NCBI GenBank assembly: GCA_031553885.1
Contig: JAVBKV010000021.1
Location: 1-37,933 of the forward strand
Direction of reading: 5' to 3'
Length of the DNA: 37,933 nt
Origin: JAVBKV01 sp031553885
GTDB taxonomy: Bacteria; Bacteroidota; Bacteroidia; Bacteroidales; Azobacteroidaceae
The position numbers and the translations under genes are program-made. Shown piece by piece: positions 17,819-25,125 of the stretch (positions are counted from its first letter, which is position 1; every line of letters begins with the position of its first letter). Below the pieces are notes generated by a model. That model worked only from the letters and a program-made list of their open reading frames with translations. It was not told where the DNA came from and ran no database searches.

Positions 17819-20800
17819 TTAGAAACTCATATTAACTCCGAAAATAAACGCCAGTGGACGAGGGTACAAATTATTATCCATACCGTTTTCTACTTCCGGA
17901 TCCAAGCCTTTATACTTGGTTATCACCACCGGGTTCTGTACGGTTGCATATACCCGCAACGATCCGATTTCCCGGGATCCCAGGTTCTTGAAAGAATAAC
18001 CCAACGTGATGTTGTCAATCTTCACAAAGGAAGCGTTCTGTACGTAATAACTGGATTGACGCTGACGTTCCTGAAAATTGGTTTCCAACGCCGAAAGCGG
18101 ACGGTTGCTCAAAAAGTTGTTGCCAAACAGACCGGTAACATTCAACGCCGCATTGTTGGCTGCATACGAATTATAATTGTAATTACCGATACTGGACCGT
18201 CCGTTGAATCCCAGATCCCAGTTTTTGTAGATCACTTTAGTACTGAATCCCATCAGAACGTTGGCCGTCGGTTTTTTATAATGGAACAAGTCGTCGCTGT
18301 TGATTGCTCCATCGCCGTTTTTATCCACATAGGCTCCTTCGATCGGTTTCCCGTTTGTATCGTATATCTGCTGATAAACATAATAGGTTCCGGGAGCATA
18401 CCCGACACTGTGAATCTTAATGGATTTACCTCCGTCACCTCCGGTCGATTCAAACTGATATCCCGGAGAAGTAGTTGTCGCATCATTAGCGGTGAGAGCG
18501 GTAATCTTCGATTTGTTGTAGGCAATATTGAAACCCACGTTCCATGTAAAATCGTCCGTTACCACCGGCGTTGCATCAATAGAAAACTCGACTCCCTTGT
18601 TTTCCATCGAACCGATGTTGGACAATACATACTCGGCAAAATCGGTACCGGCTGGCTTGTTGATTTTGTCATTCAGCAAGTCGTCTGTTTTTTTGTAATA
18701 CAGATCCAATGATCCGTTGATGCGATTATTCAAAAAGCCATAATCCAAACCGACATTCCAGGTAGTGGTTTCCTCCCACTTCAGATTCGGATTAGAAGCC
18801 GTAATGGCCGCCACATTGACATATTCAATCAGTCCTGTTGCCGGATTAAACATCGGGAAATAAGCTCCTCCTCTTCCCATTTTCACATAAGACAGGTATG
18901 GGTAAGCATCATTGGAAAGGTATTGCTGACCGGTAACACCCCAACCCAAACGAAGCTTGAGGTTACTAAGCGATTCATAATCTTTCAGGAACGACTCTTC
19001 GTTCAACCTCCAGCCTAATGCCACTGAAGGGAAAAGTCCCCAGCGATTATCTTTGGAAAAACGGGAAGTAGCATCATCCCTCAACGTAAATGTCAACAGG
19101 TAACGATCCTTAAACGAATAGTTGAACCGTCCGAAAAAAGAAATCAATACTGATTTGCTACCCACAGAAGTAGGTTGTCCGTCAATTTCCGTATTTTCAC
19201 CAAAATTGGTCTCATTCCGGGACAGGAAATAATTGGTCTGGTCCTTTTCATTCGTAATAGCCTGGTACGAATATCCGCCCATCACGTCAAAATGGCTCTC
19301 TATCGATTCGACATCTTTCATGTACTGTCCGTAAAATTCCAACAAATTATTTTTATTTGTTTCCGTATAAGTCTCGTTACGACCGGTCCTCAACGGATCC
19401 GTTCCGTAATTCGAAGGAGCATCGGGACGAATGTATTTTTGTCCGTCACTTGTCCCATAATCCGTACTTAAATTCAAAAATAGTTTAAGATCCGGAAAGA
19501 AATGGAGTTTATAGTCGAACCGGGCGCTACCAACAAACGTCTTTACCGTCGAATGATCATCCGTCATTCCCAGTAATGAAGCCGGGTTAGTTGTCGACGA
19601 TCCTGTCTTGGTCCCATTGGGAGTGCCATCTGTTGTCCAAGTATAAAATCCGCCATACTTGTAATTATCATTCTTTACCGGCTTGGTCGGGTCAAAAGCA
19701 ATCGCAGCACCGAGTGAACCGGTATCGGCAAACTTGTTTTTTATATACGCTCCTTTGGCATTCAGATTGATATTCAAATGCTTATCAAAGAAAGACGGAT
19801 TTAAGGATATATCTCCCGAATAACGCTTAAAATTAGATGTCTTCAGGATACCCTCATTATTCGTATAACCGAGAGAAATGCGATAAGGCATGAAATCACC
19901 CGCCGTACCCAACAGGCTTAAACTATGATCCGTACTCAATGATGTCTGAAAAATAACATCCTGCCAGTCGGTACTTGTATCCGGATACATATTTAGAGCA
20001 GTAATCATGGCATCAGTGGTAATCGGATTGAGGGTAATCAGATCCCGGTATTGATCCGCATTCAATACGTCTATTTTATCACGTGGAGTACTGACGGTCA
20101 TACTACCGGAATAATTCACCGACAATGTACCAGAGCTCCCCTTCTTGGTCGTAATTAAAATCACACCATTGGCAGCCCTGGAACCATAAATAGCAGTTGC
20201 AGAAGCATCTTTCAACACACTGAAAGATTCGATATCGTTTGGATTTACCGCATTCAGCGGATTACTCATACCAGCCAGGTCTTTGGTGTTCATAATTACT
20301 CCGTCAATTACGACAAGCGGATCATTATTGGCTGTTAATGAAGATCCTCCACGGATACGGATAGTAGACTTCCCTCCCGGTTGTCCGCCGTCCGATATAA
20401 CAGAAACACCGGCTACTTTACCAGCCAGCAAATCCTGAGGCGAAGTTGTAATACCCTTATTCATTTCATCCGGATTGACAGAAATTACGGCTCCCGTCGC
20501 ATCCCTTTTCCGAACCTGCCCGTAACCGATCACAACAACCTCATCCAATAATTTTGTATCCTCTTTCATCAGGATAGTCATCGCCCTGGACGGATCGACC
20601 GGCACTTCCAATGTGGCATAACCCAGGTAAGTTATAACCAACACACTCTTAAAAGGAACCTCGAGAGTAAAATTACCATCCGCATCCGTAATAACACCCC
20701 GGGATGTTCCTTTTACCATTACATCAGCTCCTATAAGCGGCTCTCCCGTATTCTGATCTTTCACTTGCCCTTTTACCGCCACATCTTGTCCGAATGACGA

Positions 20801-20872
20801 TAACGCAAACATAAAAAACATAAAAAGAAACAGGGAAACCTTTTTTACAGAAAAGAATAATATTTTCTCCAT
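17819..20872 (-). CDS. susC: SusC-family TonB-dependent oligosaccharide transporter
   Basis: A 1017-residue outer membrane transporter. It has a signal peptide (cleavage near SFGQ-D), a carboxypeptidase-regulatory-like domain (about 30-110), the SusC signature LLDEVVVIGYG with the following VRKRDATGAV (about 112-132), a TonB plug (IRIRGGSSL, DPLVVIDGV, then NDIESFSVLKDASA) and a 22-strand-type barrel ending in FIFGVNMSF with a terminal Phe. It imports maltooligosaccharides that the surface amylase releases, using TonB energy and working with SusD. It is the first gene of the leftward locus, and its upstream region holds the LacI-type sites. Confidence 0.95.
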   Translation of the reverse strand: MEKILFFSVKKVSLFLFMFFMFALSSFGQDVAVKGQVKDQNTGEPLIGADVMVKGTSRGVITDADGNFTLEVPFKSVLVITYLGYATLEVPVDPSRAMTILMKEDTKLLDEVVVIGYGQVRKRDATGAVISVNPDEMNKGITTSPQDLLAGKVAGVSVISDGGQPGGKSTIRIRGGSSLTANNDPLVVIDGVIMNTKDLAGMSNPLNAVNPNDIESFSVLKDASATAIYGSRAANGVILITTKKGSSGTLSVNYSGSMTVSTPRDKIDVLNADQYRDLITLNPITTDAMITALNMYPDTSTDWQDVIFQTSLSTDHSLSLLGTAGDFMPYRISLGYTNNEGILKTSNFKRYSGDISLNPSFFDKHLNINLNAKGAYIKNKFADTGSLGAAIAFDPTKPVKNDNYKYGGFYTWTTDGTPNGTKTGSSTTNPASLLGMTDDHSTVKTFVGSARFDYKLHFFPDLKLFLNLSTDYGTSDGQKYIRPDAPSNYGTDPLRTGRNETYTETNKNNLLEFYGQYMKDVESIESHFDVMGGYSYQAITNEKDQTNYFLSRNETNFGENTEIDGQPTSVGSKSVLISFFGRFNYSFKDRYLLTFTLRDDATSRFSKDNRWGLFPSVALGWRLNEESFLKDYESLSNLKLRLGWGVTGQQYLSNDAYPYLSYVKMGRGGAYFPMFNPATGLIEYVNVAAITASNPNLKWEETTTWNVGLDYGFLNNRINGSLDLYYKKTDDLLNDKINKPAGTDFAEYVLSNIGSMENKGVEFSIDATPVVTDDFTWNVGFNIAYNKSKITALTANDATTTSPGYQFESTGGDGGKSIKIHSVGYAPGTYYVYQQIYDTNGKPIEGAYVDKNGDGAINSDDLFHYKKPTANVLMGFSTKVIYKNWDLGFNGRSSIGNYNYNSYAANNAALNVTGLFGNNFLSNRPLSALETNFQERQRQSSYYVQNASFVKIDNITLGYSFKNLGSREIGSLRVYATVQNPVVITKYKGLDPEVENGMDNNLYPRPLAFIFGVNMSF

Positions 20873-20987
20873 ATAAAAAATTTATATTAAGGTTAATAAT
20901 ACATATTTATCATTAATTAATGTTACAAACTTACAATTAATTTAACAAGCTATATTCATAAATAACAAACATTTAGATTATTTTTCA

Positions 20988-21015
20988 CGCAAACGTTCAC
21001 ACAAACGATTGCATA
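20988..21015. promoter_or_regulatory. Two adjacent LacI-type operator-like sites
   Basis: GCAAACGTTCAC at 20989-21000 and ACAAACGATTGCAT at 21001-21014 share the AAACG core and outer half-sites of the perfect-armed site at 21090-21104. They lie about 115-140 nt upstream of the susC start and about 56-80 nt upstream of its -7 box, a position more usual for activation than for simple blocking. Confidence 0.5.
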
Positions 21016-21089
21016 GAATATAACTACAGGTATAACCTTCTTTGCTATTATTTTGTTTTTTAAAATAAGGATTTCCTTAGAAAATTTCA

Positions 21090-21104
21090 TGCAAACGATT
21101 GCAT
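21090..21104. promoter_or_regulatory. LacI-type operator abutting the regulator promoter
   Basis: TGCAAACGATTGCA has perfect TGCAA/TTGCA arms around an ACGA centre, a form typical of LacI-family operators. It ends directly at the -33 box of the regulator gene's own promoter, so autoregulation is likely. Confidence 0.6.
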
Positions 21105-21135
21105 TTTGATATTTTAATTTTTATAACTACCTTTG
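21105..21135 (+). promoter_or_regulatory. Consensus promoter of the LacI-family gene
   Basis: TTTG at 21105-21108 and TACCTTTG at 21128-21135 are separated by exactly 19 nt, a full match to the Bacteroidota sigma-ABfr type promoter. It lies 20 nt before the ATG at 21156, which supports that start and rules out the upstream in-frame ATG at 21099. Confidence 0.75.
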
Positions 21136-21155
21136 GAAACACTAACAAGAATACC

Positions 21156-22169
21156 ATGGAAAAAAGGCAAATCACGCTGAAAGATATTGCCAGAGCATTA
21201 AGTCTATCCACATCTACCGTTTCAAGATCGTTGAAGGATCATCCCGATATCAGCAGGGAAACGAAAGACAGGGTTAGAAAATTCGCTGACGAGCATCGTT
21301 ACAAACCTAATGCCCTGGCTTTAGGTTTACGTACCAATAAAAACAAAACCATCGGTGTAATTATTCCGGAAATAGTTCATTATTTCTTTTCATCTGTTTT
21401 ATCCGGGATGCAGGAAGAAGCAGAAAAAGAAGACTACAGCCTGATCATCTGCCAGTCCAATGAAGATTATAACAGGGAAATTAAAGTCACACGGACTTTA
21501 CTTTCCGCCCACGTGTGCGGCGTGCTTGCCTCCGTATCCAAAACAACCACCACTTTCGACCATTACCAGGAAATATTGGACAACGAAATTCCCCTGGTCT
21601 TCTTCGATCGTATCTGTACAGGAATCAATACGGACCGGGTTGTCGTAGATGATTATACAGGCACTTTTAATGCCGTCAATCACCTGATTCAAACGGGGTG
21701 TAAGCGAATTGCTTTTCTGGGAGCCCCTACCCACCTGACCATTTCCAACAACCGGCGCATGGGTTATGAAGATGCTCTGAGAAAAAACGGAATCCAGGTA
21801 GAGCCTTCCCTGATGCCAATCTGCGATACCATTCTCCTTGCAGGTGAAATTGTCCACCGGCTTTTAAACCTCACAGACCGTCCGGATGCTATTTTTGCCA
21901 TTAATGACGAAGTAGCTGCCTACTGCATACGGAAGATCAAAGCATCAGGATTCCGTATACCCGAAGATATTTCCGTTTGTGGATTTTCCAACAGTTATAT
22001 TTCCGAAGCGACCGACCCGGGTCTTACTACCGTCGACCAACATGGTTTCGAAGTTGGCACTACCGCCATGCGATTACTCATCGACCGGCTCAACGGAGAA
22101 GAAAAAAAGGAAGGATGTGTCAGTAAAATAATTAAGACCCGGTTGGTAGTCAGGGAATCAACAAAATAA
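21156..22169 (+). CDS. LacI-family transcriptional regulator
   Basis: A 337-residue LacI/GalR-type regulator. The N-terminal helix-turn-helix (ITLKDIARALSLSTSTVSRSL, about residues 5-25) and hinge region are followed by a periplasmic-binding-protein-like sensor domain with GVIIPEIVHYFFSSVL, FFDRIC, RIAFLGAP, PDAIFAINDEVA and a closing GLTTVDQHGFEVG block. The start at 21156 follows a consensus promoter. It is probably the local regulator of the sus locus, because it sits divergent to susC with LacI-type sites in between and is followed 22 nt later by the sugar transporter. Its effector is unknown; maltose or a maltooligosaccharide is a guess. It replaces the SusR-type sensor known in B. thetaiotaomicron. 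Confidence 0.9.
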   Translation: MEKRQITLKDIARALSLSTSTVSRSLKDHPDISRETKDRVRKFADEHRYKPNALALGLRTNKNKTIGVIIPEIVHYFFSSVLSGMQEEAEKEDYSLIICQSNEDYNREIKVTRTLLSAHVCGVLASVSKTTTTFDHYQEILDNEIPLVFFDRICTGINTDRVVVDDYTGTFNAVNHLIQTGCKRIAFLGAPTHLTISNNRRMGYEDALRKNGIQVEPSLMPICDTILLAGEIVHRLLNLTDRPDAIFAINDEVAAYCIRKIKASGFRIPEDISVCGFSNSYISEATDPGLTTVDQHGFEVGTTAMRLLIDRLNGEEKKEGCVSKIIKTRLVVRESTK

Positions 22170-22191
22170 AAAATAACGTGTTATAGTAGTT

Positions 22192-23586
22192 ATGAAACGA
22201 AAACATATGTCTTTCGCAGATATCTGGAACATGAGTTTTGGATTTCTGGGTATTCAGTTCGGCTTCGCGTTGCAAAATGCAAATGCCAGCCGCATCCTGC
22301 AAAGTTTCGGCGCCGACGTCGAACATCTTTCCTGGTTCTGGATAGCAGCTCCCCTTACCGGAATGATTGTCCAACCCATCATCGGACATTTCAGTGATAA
22401 AACCTGGAACCGGTTGGGCCGGAGAAAGCCTTATTTCCTGGCTGGCGCCTTGCTTACATCCATAGCACTGGTACTGATGCCCAACTCTGCCATGCTTACG
22501 GCTATTGCCCCGGCCATGTTTATCGGAGCCGGAATGCTGATGATAATGGATGCATCCATCAATATAGCCATGGAGCCTTTCCGGGCTTTGGTGGCCGACC
22601 TGTTGCCTTCCGATCAGCGGACTCTTGGTTTTTCGGTACAAACGACCCTGATCGGCATCGGTGCACTGCTGGGCTCCTGGCTGCCTTACATATTGGCCGA
22701 ATGGATCGGAATTTCCAAAACAGCCCCGGAAGGTCATATCCCTGACAACGTCATCTTTTCCTTTTACATAGGTGCCGCTATATTATTAGGTAGCATTTTG
22801 TGGACCATTTTCTCAACGAAAGAATATCCACCGGAAATGTATGAAAATGAAGGAAATGAAAGGAATCAAGACAACCAAGCGTCCGCGGAGCGGACAAATA
22901 TCAATAACCACGGGTGTCAACCCGTGGAAAATGACAGGAATTTTTTCAAAGCGATTTATGAAGATTTCCGGAATATGCCCAACACGATGAAGCAATTGGG
23001 CGTGGTACAGTTTTTTTCCTGGTTTGCCTTATTCTCCATGTGGGTGTTTACTACTCCGGCCATCGCCGTACATGTATACGGAACCGATATCCACGACACC
23101 TCCTCGGAAACGTTTCAAAATGCTGGAAACTGGGTGGGTATTATTTTCGGTGTTTACAATGCCGTATCGGCGGTTTATGCGTTTGCTCTTCCGGCTATTG
23201 CTAAAAAAATCGGCAGAAAAAGAACTCATGCATTTTCATTAACCATGGGAGGATTGGGACTGATTTCCATTTATTTCATTTCCGATCCGAAGATGCTTCT
23301 GCTGCCGATGCTCGGAATAGGAATGGCTTGGGGAAGTATTCTGGCCATGCCTTATGCGATCCTTGCCGGATCCATTCCGGCCAAAAAGATGGGTATCTAC
23401 ATGGGGATTTTCAATTTTTTCATTACGATTCCTCAGATTATAAACGGCATACTAGGTGGCCCGATTGTAAAGCGGATCTTTGATTCACAGGCAATCTATG
23501 CCATCGTAATGGCAGGAATATTCCTTTTTATCGCTGCTTTTTCCGTTTTATTTGTAGAAGACAAAGACGATGCTATTCTACAATAG
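22192..23586 (+). CDS. SLC45/GPH-like MFS sugar transporter
   Basis: A 464-residue, 12-helix inner-membrane transporter. The N-terminus (SFADIWNMSFGFLGIQFGFAL) and the GHFSDKTWNRLGRRKPY loop are typical of the SLC45/sucrose-maltose symporter branch of the major facilitator superfamily. In this context it probably takes up maltose or short maltooligosaccharides with protons. Residues about 228-246 in the central loop between helices 6 and 7 (around QASAERTNINNHGCQPVEN) are the translation of a double-hairpin repeat (22875-22928), inserted in frame without breaking the gene. The gene follows the LacI-family gene by 22 nt, likely in one transcript. Confidence 0.88.
   Translation: MKRKHMSFADIWNMSFGFLGIQFGFALQNANASRILQSFGADVEHLSWFWIAAPLTGMIVQPIIGHFSDKTWNRLGRRKPYFLAGALLTSIALVLMPNSAMLTAIAPAMFIGAGMLMIMDASINIAMEPFRALVADLLPSDQRTLGFSVQTTLIGIGALLGSWLPYILAEWIGISKTAPEGHIPDNVIFSFYIGAAILLGSILWTIFSTKEYPPEMYENEGNERNQDNQASAERTNINNHGCQPVENDRNFFKAIYEDFRNMPNTMKQLGVVQFFSWFALFSMWVFTTPAIAVHVYGTDIHDTSSETFQNAGNWVGIIFGVYNAVSAVYAFALPAIAKKIGRKRTHAFSLTMGGLGLISIYFISDPKMLLLPMLGIGMAWGSILAMPYAILAGSIPAKKMGIYMGIFNFFITIPQIINGILGGPIVKRIFDSQAIYAIVMAGIFLFIAAFSVLFVEDKDDAILQ
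22875..22928 (-). repeat. Double-hairpin repeat, copy A (inside transporter gene)
   Basis: This is the best-preserved copy. It has two perfect hairpins, GTCCGC-GGA-GCGGAC at 22881-22895 and CCACGGG-TGTCAA-CCCGTGG at 22908-22927, joined by a 12-nt linker. It matches copies at 7378-7430 and 15979-16028 in the opposite orientation. It adds about 18 codons to the transporter's central loop and leaves the frame open. Confidence 0.75.
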
Positions 23587-23615
23587 CTATCATAAATACT
23601 TAAATATTTATCTAA

Positions 23616-24398
23616 TTATTCTAAATTGATTTTCCTGAATTCTTCTATTTCCCTTTGCATTTTTTTTAATTCTCTATTCAACTTTTTCTTATATTTTTTG
23701 AGTGATGTTTCCGTAATTTCGGTACCTTCAAAGAAGAGCATATTATCTATATTTTTTTCCATTTTTTCGAAAGACTCTTTACCTGGGATTTCCAAAGTCT
23801 TATCGACAACCATTAACTCATACCTGATCCTCCATAATTTATATAAAAGTTTTGCATGAAAACCAGTATTCGGATATAGTTCGAAAGCGAAAGGCATTAT
23901 AAAGGATCCGTACATATAATACTGTTTTAATACGTTTTGATAAGATCCCATTTCGCTTGCATATCCCATAACTATCGGGTAAGCAAACGCATTCATCGCA
24001 TCTATCATTCGCTCAAGCTCTCCTGCAAACTCTCTCTTAACTTCTTCATTGCTCTTAATGCTATCTTCAAAGAGGGACCAATAGAGCAAACGCAGGGTAT
24101 CTGCCTGAGAAGAACTCCGTCCTTCGGAGGTTGAAAAATCAGGAAGTATCATGTCTGCACGTGTCCAGACATGAGTACTGGCTAACGGGGATTTACTCAT
24201 TTCCAATTTAAATCGCTCGATATTTTCAATCGTCATTTTTGCTTTTTCCCACTCACTCGATTCCACCATGGAGCGCTTTGCATAAAAAACCTGTGCCATA
24301 ATAAAAATTAAAGACACCAACATACCAACATAATAAAGATTTGGCAACCAGACATTAATCCTTGCGTACCATTTCTGCTTTTGTTCTTTGTTTTTCAT
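23616..24398 (-). CDS. Membrane-anchored coiled-coil protein of unknown function
   Basis: 260 residues with one transmembrane helix (about 18-40, NLYYVGMLVSLIFIMAQVF), then a cytoplasmic helical body and a lysine/glutamate-rich C-terminal coiled coil (about 210-260). The middle (AMNAFAYPIVMGYASEMGSYQNV) faintly recalls DUF4760-type single-pass proteins often seen near defence genes, but I cannot confirm membership. It is the last gene of the nine-gene cluster, 109 nt after the FtsZ-like gene. It also has its own promoter-like sequence at 24432-24462, so it may be made at other times as well. It is convergent with the MFS gene, with only a weak A+T hairpin (23593-23610) between them. A membrane tether or effector for the system is possible. 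Confidence 0.6.
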   Translation of the reverse strand: MKNKEQKQKWYARINVWLPNLYYVGMLVSLIFIMAQVFYAKRSMVESSEWEKAKMTIENIERFKLEMSKSPLASTHVWTRADMILPDFSTSEGRSSSQADTLRLLYWSLFEDSIKSNEEVKREFAGELERMIDAMNAFAYPIVMGYASEMGSYQNVLKQYYMYGSFIMPFAFELYPNTGFHAKLLYKLWRIRYELMVVDKTLEIPGKESFEKMEKNIDNMLFFEGTEITETSLKKYKKKLNRELKKMQREIEEFRKINLE

Positions 24399-24431
24399 AA
24401 TATGAACATAAGAATTTTTATTCTTTACCTA

Positions 24432-24462
24432 CAAAGATAGCAAACATTTAATCATTTTCAAT
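24432..24462 (-). promoter_or_regulatory. Promoter-like sequence before the last cluster gene
   Basis: On the minus strand, TATCTTTG (24439 to 24432) matches the -7 consensus. A TTG-containing ATTG lies 19 nt upstream (24462 to 24459). The start codon at 24398 is 34 nt downstream. It lies in the longest gap of the cluster (24399-24507), so the 260-residue protein may be expressed independently. Confidence 0.5.
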
Positions 24463-24507
24463 GGCACGGTATGCCTCCAGACGGGGAAAGGAATAGTTTG
24501 TAACTGG

Positions 24508-25071
24508 TCAATATACTTCAAATTTCATCAATATTCCCTTAATTACCACCACCACATGTCGATCCACTCTGTCAAATAATTCAAACATGGACAGACCCGG
24601 AGTAATCATATCATCTATGGGAAGAGGAATAACGTTTTTATCCGGAAGAGATACTAATTCAGAAAGAGCACTCAATGCTACTTCCATTTTTCGTATTCCT
24701 TCCATTCTGCAAGGAATGGTGACAACGATGACGAATTTTCTGTTTTTCTTAACTAATAACTTAGATAGGTTAACAATAAGTCCGGTTCCTGTTCTTCCGC
24801 CCAAACCGCATGTTAAAATATATAGAACATCGGGGTCGGTTGCACACTCAAACAAATCACAATGTTTGTCAACTAATTCCTTAGTTACTTCGTGACGGCA
24901 TAATCCCGTTTCTTCGCCTACTAAAAATTTGTCTTTGATGTCAAGGTATTTCACAATCATCTGGTCGGTATGGAAATACGAAATTTTATCTACATTAACG
25001 CCTTGGGATAAAAGAGCTTTGCAAATCTGCCCTCCGGATCCGCCAAGCGCTATGATTTTATATTCGTTCAT
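24508..25071 (-). CDS. FtsZ/tubulin-like GTPase limited to the nucleotide-binding domain
   Basis: 187 residues that follow the FtsZ N-terminal domain from start to end. They include a glycine-rich T1 loop (ALGGSGGQ, 8-15), a T3-like YFHTDQ (32-37), the tubulin signature GLGGRTGTG (89-97, T4), IPCRMEGIRKM (119-129, matching FtsZ KPFNFEGKKRM), VIPLPIDDM (147-155, matching IPNDKL) and a core-helix-like FELFDRVDRHVVVVIKGIL (163-181). The protein then stops. The C-terminal domain with the T7 catalytic loop is absent, and the 109 nt after the stop codon do not encode it, so this is not a recent frameshift. It should bind GTP but cannot supply the T7 residues that trigger hydrolysis in a filament. 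A ribosome-binding AGGAAG precedes the ATG. The gene sits 54 nt after the WD40-STAND gene. Possible roles are a GTP-dependent switch or a cap that blocks host FtsZ. Confidence 0.8.
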   Translation of the reverse strand: MNEYKIIALGGSGGQICKALLSQGVNVDKISYFHTDQMIVKYLDIKDKFLVGEETGLCRHEVTKELVDKHCDLFECATDPDVLYILTCGLGGRTGTGLIVNLSKLLVKKNRKFVIVVTIPCRMEGIRKMEVALSALSELVSLPDKNVIPLPIDDMITPGLSMFELFDRVDRHVVVVIKGILMKFEVY

Positions 25072-25125
25072 TTGATCTTCCTATAATATCATAATCTCCA
25101 AAAAACTTATTTACTCAATGAAAAC

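Larger units (their letters stand above)
20873..21155. promoter_or_regulatory. Divergent sus/regulator control region
   Basis: This 283-nt spacer separates susC from the LacI-family gene. It contains a TAAGTTTG -7 box for susC on the minus strand (20933 to 20926) without a clear -33 box, three related LacI-type sites (about 20988-21018 and 21090-21105) and a full promoter for the regulator (21105-21135). A missing -33 box would fit a susC promoter that needs help from an activator. Whether the LacI-family protein activates or represses susC cannot be told from sequence. Confidence 0.6.

Noticed and set aside
22150..22737. 195-codon minus-strand frame over the MFS gene
   Set aside because: It lies opposite clear transporter sequence, is rich in Gln/His/Gly typical of a shadow frame, and overlaps the LacI-family gene end.
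23593..23610. A+T hairpin between the MFS gene and the last cluster gene as terminator
   Set aside because: Only 6 A/T pairs (TAAATA/TATTTA); too weak to list as a feature.
24399..24507. Possible lost C-terminal half of the FtsZ-like gene
   Set aside because: No frame in this gap resembles the FtsZ C-terminal domain or its T7 loop, and the gap is too short to hold it, so a recent frameshift is not supported.
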